The notes under the pieces were generated by a model, which saw nothing but the letters and a program-made list of their open reading frames with translations, searched no databases and had not been told where the DNA came from. From positions 54,069,626 through 54,133,625 of the forward strand of contig JAZBQD010000014.1 of the NCBI GenBank assembly GCA_036583965.1: a DNA stretch of 64,000 bases. Direction: 5' to 3'. Positions 9,617-33,600 of the stretch are shown one piece after another (within the stretch, counting starts at the first letter, position 1; each line of letters opens with the position of its first letter). A program made the position numbers and the translations under genes. The DNA comes from Prunella strophiata (lineage: Eukaryota; Chordata; Aves; Passeriformes; Prunellidae).

Positions 9617-12562
9617 AGCCAGTCTCGAAACTCATGAGGAAGTGTATATAAGAATTGTAGCTGCAGGTTTTTTTTCTAATACAAAAAAAAAAGGCAATCC
9701 CAGCAACTAAAAGGTTTAAATCTGACCTCGTTGAGGTGTTAACTCTAGATCAAACTTGGAAGAGCTATTAAAGCATAGGAAAAAAGCCATGGAAATTTAA
9801 GGTAATACAAAATGGGTTTTGCCAAAGCTATATCAAGCCTAAGAGGGAAGACCTTATGCTGGGGTGCGCTTGATAGTTCTGCTTAGATTCCTCCGTTTGA
9901 GGGAGTGAAATGACTCTGTAGACAGATTTAACATGCAGTTTGGCTGCCAAATGCTATCACAGCTCTTCTGAAGCGTATCTGAAAAATGTAAGTGAGCTAA
10001 ATGTGGTAGGTTTTTCACGGGAAGAGTAAAAAAATCTATGTGAACTAATGATATTTCTACTGAAAAAGTATAAAACCTGTAACAAACCATTTTTGGTGGA
10101 AATACCTCAGCTTTTTTTTATTATTATTATTTAACATGAAAACACAGGGTTTTTTTTTCCACCCAGTTTCATCCCAGAAAAAGATGAATCCTTTGTGTTA
10201 AAAAACCCTGCTCTTCTATGATTCAGTTTTGATGTAGATTCCTGGGGGGCAGTCAGTGTGGCTATGTTGTAGAGGCCTGAGGAAGATTCTTTGGAAGTTG
10301 CCAGAATGTAATTAATGGACAAACCTATGTGTATTGCTTATGATTATCCCCTCTTAGCTTCATTATTAAATTATTTTTATTGAGTGAAAAGCTGTTTCCG
10401 TGGCTTTTGCATTTAAAAAATAAAAAACTGATATTTCAAGTATTTGTTTTAATGATCAAATTCAGTGTCTACCTGTCTTGATAAATTCCACTTGAGTTTT
10501 GATGCTTGTCAGCATCAATTTTCAACAGAGCAAGTTATCTTGAGTCTTGACAAGACCACTGAATTTATTAGGCTTTATCTCAGAAACCTGGGTGTTGTCT
10601 TCATGCTTTGGTTTTTTATCTTCTAGCGTGTTTCCCTTCAGGGAATTTCAGTATTTATAATGCATATAATTATCTTCAAGATTACAAGTGTGCTGTTCTG
10701 CTTACTTTTTTTCAGGCGTACAAAAGGATTGGAGTCAACAAGATTAAAAAAAAAAAAAAAGCTTGTGATAAACTGTGTGTGGGCTATGCAGCTTCACTTC
10801 CATTCTGATTTGGGAAGTTGGGGAGTGATTATTCATGTGGTTATCAGCTAAAGATACCAGGAGCAGGCTGTGTTGTAGATTGGTCACAGGATAATGAGTG
10901 CAGTTTTTATAGGTGATGGTAACAGCTCATTGTTATGCAGATGATGTAGATAAAAGGAAAAAAATAGAGCTTCTTGGCACTTGGGTCCTTTTATAAGGAT
11001 TGATTGGGTCCTAAAATACCTGCAGTGTAAAGAAGCTATGAATTTGAGTCAGGAATACCTGCCTTGCAGGTGAACATGCTGTTTCACCTGATGCACAAGC
11101 TGCTCAAGTGCCGAGTTGCTGTGTGCAGCAGTGGATTGACCCTTCAGTGTCTATTTTCCTCTTCAGTTAAGTTTGACCAGAATAATGAGATTCTTCTGCA
11201 TTTATTGGAAGAATTCAGCAAGAATTTGTGCAACATAAATTGCCCTGTGTAGGGACTTAATTCCTGCCAGACACTTTTTGAGGTATCCTGGTGTCAGGTC
11301 CCATACCTCTTTTTCTACTCCTGTGGGATAAGGAATTCTGTTGTAGCATAAGCCACGGTTATCCATTCTTGTAAAGAAATAATGGTTAAAAAGGCTATTC
11401 CCCCTTCCTGGGGTGAAGGGTTTGTCTAGACTCCTGACAAGGCTCTCTCTTTGAGCTCAGGCTTAGAGCTTCTGCAGCAGAAACAATCATCAGAAAAAGA
11501 GATGAAGTCAGTGAGATATTTAAAATAATATGTAGATACATGCAGTTTACAGGAAGTACACAAATTTCAGGATTTATTGGTGCTCGTTGTGAATACAAGG
11601 AACATGAACTCGCTCATTTTTACTAATTAAACATCAGTTCAGGAAAAGGTAGCTCTAGGAGGCAGTTGCTAAGTGATCCCAGGAAATCTGCCAACTATCT
11701 TACATCTGTTTGATGGACATATTTAGACCAAAACACAGGAGAAAACATCTCTAACTAAAATACCAGTTATACCTTAAGTAGTGCTGGTTTTGAAATTTTT
11801 CTCTGTGAGAACAGAGCAAGAATAACAATAAGCAATTGTCTTCTATTAAATTGTAAACTTACAAAAAATTGGGAAGTTTAAATTAAAAGAACATGAAATA
11901 AATTTGCTCTGGCATCACCTGGACACATGATTTCATTGTAAAGATGAAATACTTTATCATAAATACTTAAATAAGAATGGCTCAGCAGTGTTGTGAAATG
12001 AAGCACTGGGGAGAGGGGGCCTTAATTTCTGGGTAGAAGTGTGAAGTTTGAGGTAGAGAATGTCTCTTTCCTTAGTGACACTTGTGGGTGCCAGAGGGGA
12101 TTTGTCCTTCTCTGGCCAAGTGCAGACAGAGATGCTGGCAAACTCGGGAGGTCAAAGTACTCTGTTCTCAAGAATTTCTCATCCTCATGGATCCTCTCCC
12201 ACTGTTTTTGGAGCCCTGAACAAACACAAAAGTATGTTCAAAAGATCATGTGTAAATCCAGTGTGCAGTTAAAGTGAGGGTAGATTACAAAGCTGTCTGT
12301 CCCACAAATCACAGACATAACTGAGGTGACACTCAGCAGTGGGGCAGTATAGAATGCAAAGGGATATACTTTTTTTGGTAGGGTCCATGTTGTCTGAGGT
12401 TTTTTTAGGTGAAAATTAAAACAATTATATTTGTAGATGGTGGCATAAATTCTGAAATGCTTCTGAATATACTTTTGACTACCTTAGTTCATCAAATGTA
12501 GTAAAAAATATCCTGGATTTTTTGACTTACTAGTCTTTGTTTGAACTTTTCTACTGCTGTAG

Positions 12563-22413
<9,851 letters not shown>

Positions 22414-23510
22414 CTGTGAATTTTAAGTCTTTTTATGTGATTTTGCTGATGATTGAACTATACAAGACAGCAGCAAATTGTCATTCCAGCACTGCAACTC
22501 AGCTTCTGTGGAAAGGCACGGAAAATCTCTGTACCAATTGGTATTTAGCTCCATCCTGTTTCTTACGTAAATAATACAGTGCATTCCTTGTCAGTATATG
22601 CTCAGTATACTGAGTTGTATTGTTAGATATGTTTGAGAGAGGTTGCCTGCAAGTTTAGTGGTATTAAGTAAAACCTGTCTACTTGGTTTGGTAGTCTGTT
22701 TCATCATGTAGCACAGGTATGTCCTAATTGTCCTGTATAAGATACAAAATCAACAGGTTTGTGCTAGGGCAATAATTTGATATGTAATCTTTGTGTGCAA
22801 AGATGTATTACTTAATGTATCTGCAGGACTGTAACCCCCTCAGCTGTCAGATTGCCAGTGTGAAACCTAATGATGTTATAAACATACGAAAGCCATATTC
22901 GTCGTAGCTTCATCATAATACCTAATTGTGCCCTGTAGGCTACCAAACTAATGAAACATTCATTTAAAAGGCAGTTGGACCTCTTGACAAGCACTGTTTC
23001 ATAACAGATTTGAACACTAAGGATGATTTTCTTCATTTCAGCAATTCATGAAAAAGCAATAACTTGGATTTCCTGGGAAAAAGAATCTTTAAAATAATTT
23101 TTCCCCTCTTCTGCTGGCTGTAATGATATCTTAATTTGCAGTGCAAAAATTACCTATGAAAATGTCCACTTCAAGATAGGTGCTGTTTTCCTTTTTTTTT
23201 TTTAATTAAGTAATCCCTTTGGTAAGGAGTACTCTAATGTGCCATGTGCTGCATTCTATAAACTAGAGTAAGATTGCATGCTCTGTAGTATCTTTATTAG
23301 ATGTTTTTGTTAAGGATGTCTGCATAGATTGCTGAGTGGTACAAGGAAAAATGGTTAGAATTCTGGTTAGGGCCAGTTGTAATATGACAGAAGCTCCATT
23401 ATAGTGTGAAATGTCAGAACCACTGAAATTTACACGGGCAGAAAACTTCCTTGCTGACTGAAAACTTGAGTAAAATATAATTATGGAATAAAGTGGTTTG
23501 TTTTTGGGTT
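22414..23510 (+). other. ALG12: ALG12 probable 3' UTR
   Basis: Noncoding sequence from the stop codon to the predicted poly(A) site; no repeat recognised. Confidence 0.55.
23487..23492 (+). terminator. ALG12: Probable ALG12 polyadenylation signal AATAAA
   Basis: AATAAA about 1.07 kb after the stop codon, followed by a strongly T/GT-rich stretch (23500-23545), the usual arrangement for a cleavage site. It implies a 3' UTR of about 1.1 kb. Other AATAAA hexamers exist further on (near 25798). Confidence 0.6.
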
Positions 23511-26500
23511 TTTTTTTTTTTTGTTCTGTTTGTTTTCTTTTTATTCTTAAATTTGCTTGATTCAGGAACTACCTTTACCTGTGTATGTTTCAGTTTTTAG
23601 GACCATGTTTTCTTTTTATCCTCTAGATTATGTATCAGTGGAACTGATCTGGTGGGGTGGAGCCTGCTCCCTCGCTGGTGGCTGTTGTTGCCCAGGCTTC
23701 CTTGTCCTGAGCAGATCTGGCAAAGGCAACCTGCAGAACTCGTTAGTCCAGTTTCTGGCCGCTCTTGAAATTTAAATCATTCAAGTATTATCTATTTGAC
23801 TTGCCTTTGGAAGAAAACCTAGCTTCCTCCAGAGCCAGTTTGAACATCAAACAATTCACAAGAGACAGAAGGAAATACATGTGCAAATAGCTGTAAATTT
23901 GGAACCACACAAAGGAAAACCTTTGTTTAAGGATGTAGGTAGGCCTTCATGTTAAAGCTAATCATTGACTTCATATAACTCCCCCACACTGGAATCCACA
24001 ACTCAAGAACCCACTAAAATTTATCCTGCCCAGGTGTATACAAATGTATGTGTGGTTGCTCCAGTTTTCCAAATCCCCAGTTGTCAGAATCCCTTTGCAG
24101 GAACTTGCTTCTATCACCTACAGAGAAAACCTAGGGCTACTGTGCTTGCAGAATAGGCTTCTCAAGCTACTGTCTGAAGTGACACTGAATAGGTACACAT
24201 GAGGCATTTGAAGAGTTTCATCTGGCTGAATCTCATACTGTTATCTAGAGTCCTTCCACAGCCTTCCTCTGGTGTGTAGGTGCTACCTGTGGGACTTAAA
24301 CCAGTGACTGGTGTTCAGCTGTGGATGCTCAGGTGTACTACTGTTCACAGCCTCGTCACCCATGGAGTTAGAAGCAATCAGCTCAAACTGGCCTTTTATT
24401 TGTTTGGGGTAGAGAAAGATAAAATACATACAAGGAGAATGGGAAAGAGATACTGGATTGCAGTTTTGAAGAGTGTCTGAAGTTTATTTGTGTCCTGTTA
24501 CATTTTGTCCTCCATATGTAGTTATTGAAAGTGCTTAGTTTGAAAATCTGCAACTTTGGTTTTGTAGCTAAAAGGGCTAGATTGTGACCCAGGCACATGG
24601 AGCACCACACTACCTGTGGCCATATGACCTCTGTAACAGCATGCATCAGGGCAGGTTTAAGTTGGACAATAGAAAAAGGTTCTTCACTCAAAGGGTGACT
24701 GGGCACTGGAACAGGCTCTCTGGGGAAGTGGTCACAGCACCAAGCCTGACAGGTCAAGAAGTGTTTGGACAACACTCTCAGACACATGATGTGACTCTTG
24801 GAGATGTCCTGTGCAGGAGCAGGAGTTGAACTTGGATGATCCTTTTGTGTCCTTTCCAACTCATGTATTCCTTTCCAGCTATGATTTTATGGGTAGCTGC
24901 CTCAGACACAGGCCATGAATATTATGGTGGCCCTTACTTGGAATAAGCAGGGGCAGCTGGTGGACTGGAATGAAGATTACTGCAGTTTTTCCCTAAAGGC
25001 TGCTTGAATAAAACAAGCAATCCTTGGAACAGAAACTAAAGTAATCTCTCCTTTCTCTTAAATGACTTTTCTCATCTCCAAGGCTTGTGTTGCCTTTCTT
25101 TAGCTCCACAAGAACAATAGAGCTTATTTTCTCCTTTAATATAAATTATATTTGGTGTACTTGCAAGGAAGAAAAAAGTGAGTTTAAGTTCCCTTAAGTA
25201 CAAGAAGGTCTAAAGGAAGCCTCTTGCTCCTTCTACAAACTTGAAGTGGGGTAGTACAAGTCCTGCATTTGGGGGACGTAGGAGGAAGCATCAGGTTAGA
25301 GAATGAATGGGGCAGGTAGGAGGACAGTGACTGAACACTTGGAATTTTTAAAGGAACTTTAAAGTAATACATTTCTCATGTCTATTTTAAGTTCTTAAAA
25401 GAAAAGTACATTTTTGACTTGACTGATTATAATCTTACCATAAAGTTCAGCTTTTCTTAACAAAAGCAGAAATAAGGTGAGCATATTGAATTAACTGAAA
25501 GTTTAATTAAACTGAATAAAGCAAAAAGACAGATGGTACAGTTCATCTATACTGCTGCTATAGAATGAGATTTGTTTTAGGGTGTCTTGTTTACACTCCC
25601 CAAGGGTCAAATGTTGTGTAGCATACATTGCTCTTTCAAGTTTCACTTAATTTCTTGGAAGCAATGCTTGATCCTGTAAAAAGTCCAACAGATTATTTGG
25701 ACAAAAATATGTCACCATGCCATTTCATGTGAAGATGGTGAATAATCACAGTGTTAAAGCCTGAAATGTAGGACATTCTTAGAATTCTTAATTCTCAATA
25801 AAGTAATTGCATGAAAAAATGTTGTGGAACTTGCCAATAGAGACATTGCTGGAAGCTGAAAGTAAAAGCTGCTTCAAAATAAAGGTAAACTGATGACTCT
25901 TGCATCAAGAACCAAAAGAACTAAAGATCAAGGAACAACTTCCAGTTCACAAAGTCTCTAATAGCAAGAGCTGAAAAAAATCAGACTATATTGACTTTAT
26001 ACCTGCCCTAAGTACTTGGTATGGGTCTTCTCTCTTGAGCTAAATTGGGGTGAGGAGACATGGAGCATGGTTGTAGTGGATCTGGCAAAAAATACGTTAT
26101 CTACTACCACTGAGGAAAAACCAGAACACGTCTCAGGTTCTTCCCTTGTTTGTCCATCAGAACAACAACCTCAGTGCAATCTGTTTGTGCAATGCATTCT
26201 GAAACACTGAGCACACTCCTTTTTCCTGCTCCCTGGCCATTTCACACATCCCCTTACTGAGACAGGTTACACGTTAAGAACGAAGCTTGAGATTGTGCTG
26301 CTGCTCCTGCAGTTACAGTTGTTCCAGGACCATTCTTATTTTCCTGAATACTTTCCTGAATTAGTTCTAATGTTAACGAACTTGAAAACTAACAAGTTCT
26401 TAGCATTGGTTTGCTGTATCAATTTCAATGCAACAGAGAGTTTCCCTTGCACCTGACAGCATTTTTTCATAACTGACACAGAAATTCCACAAATCATAGC

Positions 26501-28040
26501 CTAGTGTTACTTCCCTTTACTACATGTGCTCACTCTTACATACTCCTAGCACCACCCTCAAAGAGCATTCAGTAGTATTCAAAGGCTCTTGTACAAGTGA
26601 CTTCACTTTCTGTTTGCAAGAAAAGAAAACTTTTCATCAAGTTGAGCTTATCATTGATGTAAGCAAGAGTGTTTAGCCACAACTATCTCAGTGAGCTGGT
26701 TACATAATTCGTCTCAACTATGCCAAAACTAATGTTAAGCGGCTGTTAAACAGTGAGACATGAAATGCATCACTACCTGCTTAACATGTGACACCAAGTA
26801 TTAAAAGGGTATTTGCAAAAATTCCTTAAGCTAAATAACAATACCTCTCCAAAGGTTTTCTTCATTTCCTATTTATATATGTAGGATTTCAAAGTGTAAC
26901 TGGTCCATTTTGTATGCAGCTGCTTATTTTAGATCAGCTCTTTAAATAACCATGAGCAACTATAACTACTTTTTGGTTGCTCATTTCAACTTTTATGATA
27001 GAAAGGGCAGCCAGTGTTTCCTCTGAAATTCTACATCTTACAGTCATGGTCAGTCTTTCACCAATTCTGCTTTACTTCAGCTACAGCTGCCCTTGGTTCT
27101 GTACCAAGACTTCATCTGTCAGTTTGTGCCCAGTATAAGGTAAAAATGCTGCCTGAAATGGAGTCCACCTTTTCCTTTAAAACTGCCAACTTAGGAAGCT
27201 GGAAGAAGGCATTGGTTCATAGCTTAAATAAAAGAGTCAGGGACAGCTTAAGCAAAGATCCAGTCCTTAGAACCCAAGTTGATACCCGAGTCCGGGACAT
27301 TGCCGTGGTTACTGTTTCTGGTTGACATACTCATTTTATGAAATCCTTTTTGGGTCAGCTTTGCAATGAAACCAAGGTAAAGAATCACTCTTTGTTGTTG
27401 CTAAGAATAAAGCAAAAGATGGATGTTTGTGAAAGAGTAAAATGCTTAGTTTATAAAATCTAAATAATCTAAACCTAGCAAGTGTTATTTGTTAATTGTG
27501 TATTTTGACCAAGTATCATCTACACTTTACTTTCTATGCTAACACTGAAAAAAAGTCAGCTTACTAAATTTATTTCTGAAGTTGCTAATGTACTGAAAGT
27601 ATCTGTTTATCACTGTTGCAGGGTCACCATATTATGCATTAGGGAACTGTCTGCTGCCACTGGGACTGGTGCAGCACAAACTCAGGTTGATGAGAACTCC
27701 CACTATTTACAGCTTTGTTAGTCTGAAGGAAAGCACTGTAAAAATGGGGGTGAGGGGGGCAGGTCTTATCTATTACAAATATGAGAAGGGTAGTAAAATC
27801 ATAAAGTTTTAGCAATCACAGAAAATTTACCTTAAAAATAATAAGGCAAACCCAACACAAAACACAGTCACTCAATAACTTACCTCAAGCTTCAATGAAA
27901 GCTTTCAGCCCTTCTTTTGGAATAATTCTTTTCTGACAGGCAGCAGTGCCTGATCTGAAGGAGATGCTCCTGTAACTCCTATAGAAGGATCAAGGCTTAC
28001 AACTGAAAACAGCAACTTTATGTTCTCAGTTTCCCTTATT
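23511..28040. other. Intergenic region between convergent ALG12 and ZBED4
   Basis: AT-rich sequence with one CR1 fragment (24635-24892). No coding exon recognised. The right boundary depends on where ZBED4 transcripts end. Confidence 0.6.
24635..24892 (+). mobile_element. CR1 LINE 3' fragment
   Basis: Reads as a CR1 3' region: AGGTTCTTCACTCAAAGGGT, GGCACTGGAACAGGCTCT, TTTGGACAACACTCTCAGAC, GTCCTGTGCAGGAGCAGGAG, CTTTCCAACTCATGTATTCC. No ORF. Confidence 0.92.
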
Positions 28041-30633
28041 TTTATTTAAGAATTAAGTGTTTCAATTTTAAGGTCTTTTGGGCCTGCATATTATCTTAAT
28101 AAAAAATTCTAACATAAGCCTTTAATTCATTCTTAACCAAGAATTAATTAAATTCTGACACTGAACCAGGGTGGTCTTAAGAACTAAGCCCTTTCAAAAT
28201 CCAAACCAAAATGAAAAAGGGAAATCGGAGGTATAAATAAAATAGATTAACTTGATGAAATTTTACTTTGAAAAATTGTGACTAGTTCTTGTGTTCTCAG
28301 GATGTTTTGACAAAAAGTATGACTATACAATTAATTATCTGTATGACTAAGAAATAGACTTTGGGCTGCAAAATGCCATCACTACAACTTTCCACACAAC
28401 TTTCCACAAACTTTGACTTTGATAGGAGCTACAGATTCTTGAGTCCAGAGAACTGCAATTTTCAGGTGAGCTTGTTCACTGACAGCATTCCTCCTTGTGT
28501 GGTGTGACTCCACAATGCTCTAAGGCATAGACTGTATTTACATTCAAGCCTTGAGTGAAAATTGTATCACTTGTTTAAGAAGAAAAATGTTTTTTTCATC
28601 CTCTCTCCACTGGTTTGGAGAGATTAAAAATCTCCTCTACAAGGGTCAAGGTTATATTCACAGTTAAAATGTAGGAGAAAAAATTGAGATAATAATTAAC
28701 CAGTAACCATTTAAACATGTTTCCCAATAAGCTGCTTCAAACTCACCTACTTCCAGCTACATATAAACTAGACCAAATTGTTTTATTACTGCAGGAAAAA
28801 TGTGTGACTGTTCTTATTTAACCCTAGAAGAACAAAGAGATGCTGACTGTTGATAGAAGTAAACATTATCTTTTAAAATACTGCAGTGGAAAAAAGCAGT
28901 ATTAGTCTTTCCCAAGTGCACTATGTAGTAATTTACCTAAAATTGTATAGGTATAAACATAACTTGATGGAATAACACTTGAAATACCTGAAACTATAAA
29001 ATGTTTAGAGAAATGACACAATGGAAACCAGAGCCCCTTGGGAAGTAATTCAGCCAATCTTCCTGAGGTTAAAGCAGCTTTTGGAAAATGAAAAGAAGCA
29101 GAATCCAGGCTCAAGTCCAAAGAGCTAAATGGAAAACCTGTCTTTTTACATCGCTTGTTCTGTGGTATATTTATGATTACAATTGTTTGAATTAATTTTT
29201 ATTCAATGGTTGTCTTAAATCCATCTGAAAATAAAAGGCAGTGTTGACTACCACTGGAAAATTGCAAATAAAATGTTTAATTTCAGAAACTGAGTTCACC
29301 ATTTATAAATACACTAAAACATAGTAAATGCAAAATTAGATTAGGCATAGGTAGAGTATTTTAACAAAGCTACAACTTTTCTAAAAGGTCATAGGCAAAT
29401 GATGACTTGTTTCCCAAAAATGTATTCAATGAAAACTGAAATTAAAAGATAAATCTTTCTAGAGTTAAACTAAGGAGAATGTTCCTTTCAAATTAAAATG
29501 CTGGCTATTTTTTCCATCTTATTTGAAGCTTTAAAGGCTTTATATCCCATTTGCCTGATGGACACCAACAGTTAGGAATCAACCCTACTACATAAAGTTC
29601 TAAGAAGTGCACCATATCCATAAGGCTATTACTGAAAAACAGAAGATCAGTTATTTCTGTACTAGGAGCTTTAAGAAAGGCTGTTCTACACAATTGAAAT
29701 TACATTATGAGTAAGGGCTCAATTTTTACAATAGGGACCTTATAGTTTTGATGCACTAAAGATTAGAAAAGGCTTCAGAATGACATTAGAGTCTTCTTGG
29801 TAAGTTTCTTGCCTTTTTTGTACACAGCATTAAATAACAAGCATTAATTCACAAACTTTGAGAGAACTTCCAAAGACCTTTTATAAATACCCAGAATATT
29901 TCTGTAATTCATTAAAATGTAAAGCCTGAACAGGAGAACCCAGAATGGGAAGTTTTACTACCGATTGCTGTATAAGTGACATTCCATCTCATGTTAAATT
30001 TAAGATTTATTTTCAGATATTAAGTCAACAGTCTCCTGTAAACACATCTTCCTCAATAACTCTTCTTAATCCTTTAAGTACTTTAGGGCTTGCAGTTAAA
30101 AACACCATATGATAAAAAGACAGCTTGAACCCCATCTTTCATGTACAGCTTTCTTTTGACAACTACAAAACCTGTTTTCTTGCAATTAAAGCAATGTTCA
30201 ACTAAAATACAGTACCTGGTTTATGGTTTTTACATAATAATTGAATAAAAAACTACAGAATAGAACTGTTTACATCTTTTTTTTTTTTTTTTTTTTTTTT
30301 TTTGTCATTCTATTAAAACAAATGACTGAGCTTTTTAAAGTTCATTTACAATTATGGATTAAAACCTACATAATTTTGTATAATTTGACGAGACAGGCTA
30401 TCTCTAGTGTGAACTTTTAAAAAACATATATACAATATCTGGCCTGAAGTACTATGAATAAGGCACATGTAGACATATTGAAAGCTGAAAAAAATGAATC
30501 TAAAATTTGGAATTATAGTCACTGATTAGATGTCATACATGGCCCCTACTGGAGCAATTTAAAAATCCGAGTTATAGATAGTTAATATCCAGTGAGCAAC
30601 AATAGATTTAGTCTAGCAGTTTGTTCATTAGTT
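28041..30633 (-). other. ZBED4: ZBED4 probable 3' UTR and candidate poly(A) signals
   Basis: Follows the ZBED4 stop on the minus strand. AATAAA hexamers on that strand occur at 30006-30011, 29198-29203 and 28041-28046; which one is used cannot be decided here. The transcript would include an A27 run, encoded by T 30277-30303. Confidence 0.4.
30277..30303 (+). repeat. Poly(T) tract, 27 T
   Basis: 27 consecutive T on the plus strand, about 330 bases downstream of the ZBED4 stop, hence A27 in a ZBED4 transcript extending past it. It is genomically encoded A-rich sequence that can mis-prime oligo-dT in RNA sequencing. Confidence 0.95.
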
Positions 30634-33600
30634 TCAATACTGGAAGTATATTAAAGGAAGATTCACTTTCAAAAAGATAAGCTTTTCAAAGTGTTCAATC
30701 ATTAACCTTGACTGACTAAAGTTGTTGCTTTCATTGGATGTATTGAACAATCTCTCTGAAGGAACAATGCTTGGTGGACAACCCAAGAACCTGACAGCCA
30801 ATTTTGACAGTACTGGCCAAGATGACTTCTTAAAGTTCCAGTAAGTTAGAGGATCACAGTTATGCTCAAGCACTTCTTCCTCCAAGTAAGAAAGCACCAT
30901 TTCCTCTGGTAACTTTGCTCTCTCTTTCAGGTCTTTTGTTTTCTTCATGTCACCCATGAGTGACCAGAGATTATCTTCCCCATAAGAATTTGTAGATGGT
31001 GAACCTATATCACATCCATTGGAAACAGGTTTATCATCATCTGAGGTAGAACTCATTATTTCCAGCTCCCTGATTAAGTCTTGTTTATATTGTTCAGCCT
31101 CCTCTTCTGTAAATAATGATGTTTTATACCGGGGATCCAGAAGTGTAGCAAAAATGTACCTTGGATCATGAAGCGTGGAGGACAATCTACTCACCATAGC
31201 TTCTTTCAAAGATTTCAGCATAGTATCTATGCCCATAGTTTCCTCAAACAGCATTTCTATTTTCCTGTTAAGTATATGAATCATTGGAATAACTTGGCTT
31301 AGAGTAGACATGTGTGTACTCATCTCCCTGCTTGCAGCTTCGAAAGGTTTGAGAGCGTGACACACTGACTGCATGACTTCCCACTGATCACAACTTATTA
31401 GCTCCCGAAAGCTGCACTCTATTGACATTTCATCAATTGCTCTTTTCTGTTCAATAAGGCGTTCAAGCATATGAAATGATGTATTCCACTTGGATGGAAC
31501 ATCTTGTATTAGCTGATGCTGAGGCAACTCATACTCTTTTTGCAACTCAGCTAATTTCTCTTTTGCTTTTGCTGACCGATGGACGCGTTCACAGATCTTC
31601 CTTGCAATACTGAGCAAATTCTGAACCATTCTCTGGCTTTTAATAGCCTCATTTACAATTACATTAACAGTGTGACTAAAACATTGTACACTTGAATGAT
31701 CACCTTCATTTAATGTTTTCTCTATACTCTGATTATCAGTAACAGTAATCCCAATCTGAAGTCCAATGGAAGTAATCCACGTTTCCCACCAGTATTCTAG
31801 CTGCTTTTGAATACTGATTCCATTGTAGTCGCAATCAATCTGTGATACATTTAATAGTGCTGAACAATGGTAATCCTCACACTGTGGTCGAAATGAAGAC
31901 TCAAATGTTACCCAGTGAGCGGTCAGGGTTAGATATTCTCGTGTTTGGTTGCTCATCCATATTCCAGATGTAAAATGGATCACTCCACTTTCGGCTTCTT
32001 TAAGATGTGAAATAATTATTTGTTTTACATTATCATACATATCTGGAATTGCTGTCCTAGAAAAGTAAGATGGAGAAGGTAGAGAATACTGAGGTTGCAA
32101 ATATTCAAGCAGCCTGTTAAAGCCAATGTTGTCTACAAAAGAATATGGCTGAAGATCAAGTGCAATCATTTCGGCTACAAGACTTGTGATTTTTTTGGCA
32201 ACTGGATGAGAGTCACAAAACTTGTCATTGGTTTCATCAAAATTTGAAGATCCTAGTAATTCTGTGCGGAGTGGCATGTGATTATCCGTAGATGAGGATA
32301 ATACTGGCTCTGGGACATCAGTTTTCAAGACATTGTTATGAAACCTCTGCAAATGTCTAAGAAGGCAACTTGTGCCCAGGTTTGTTGGCTTTTTCCCCCT
32401 ACTTATTATACGTCCACAGTGTGTACATATTACTTTCGTTGAATCTGCAGAACAAATTGAAAAGTGATTCCACAGTTTTGAGGTCTTCTTACTATTAACA
32501 GGAAATATAATTTGATTATCATGTGTAACCATTGTAGGCAAGTCAGTCAACTTTGAGGATGAACATTCTGCAGAAGCCAAAGTGGCATAAGGTGAATTTG
32601 CCAAACTCATATCGAGAAAGCTCTTTTGGTTTCCAATTACATCAGGATGGCGTCTATATAGGTGTCTCATTAAGCAGCTTGTGCCCACATCTCCTTTCTT
32701 ACCACGACTTATCATACAGCTGCAGTATCTACATACTGCTTTTAGACTGTCTGCAGGTGAGATTGAAAAGTGGTGCCAGACTTCTGACTTAAGCCTTTTC
32801 ATAATCCTTTTATTTTGCTGAAACACAGCAGTAGGTTCAAATATTAGTGGACCTAATCCCTCACACTGTTTTTCAGGAGATGAAACAAAGGAGACTTCAC
32901 CTATATCATCAGAAGATGACAGCATTGAGTCTTCCACTAGAGTATCTCCAGAAGTGAGATTAGTATGGATCTCCTCAGAGATTCTGTCTGGAGAAGAGGA
33001 AACAGAAGTTGGTTCTTTCATTAGTTTTCCAGGAGAAGATGAGATAGAATTCAGATCACTGTCTGATGGTAGTAAAGAAGGCAAGAGAGTAGGAGGTGCG
33101 GTGTAGAGAGGTGGTATGCTGGTACCACCCCCATTCTCTTGCAGGACAATGGAACGATGGGCCCTCCACATGTGTCTTATTAAACAACTCGTTCCTAGGT
33201 CTTTTCCATTTTTTCCTCTACTGAATTCATTCATGCAGTGGATGCAAACAGCTTTAGAATTATCTAGAGGTGATAAATAGAAGTGTTTCCAGACAGCAGA
33301 TCTCCTTCTAGAACCTGATGCACTCTTTGGAATTACAACTGTTTTTTCTGCTACATTCTCAACAGTGTCATCATATTGGTTGTTGGCTTGCTGTGGAGAT
33401 GAACCAACCATGACTTCTTCTTTGCTGCACTTTTCAGAAACTGAGAGATCTGATATTTCTTCAGAAGAAACAATAGAAACAGATTCCTCAATTATTCGAT
33501 CTGGAGATGGTATTTTAGAAGCCATTTTCTTTACCAGTTTTATGGGGGATAACATAGAACTCAGATCTCCAACATCTGCAGACTGAGGTGGCAGCAATAA

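Noticed and set aside
8781..9710. 309-codon plus-strand frame from ALG12 exon 1 through intron 1
   Set aside because: It ignores the strong donor at 8934/8935 and runs through the T54 tract as poly-Phe. Not a protein.
27014..27325. 103-codon plus-strand open frame in the ALG12-ZBED4 intergenic region
   Set aside because: No recognisable family, unremarkable composition, and no splice or promoter context supporting it.
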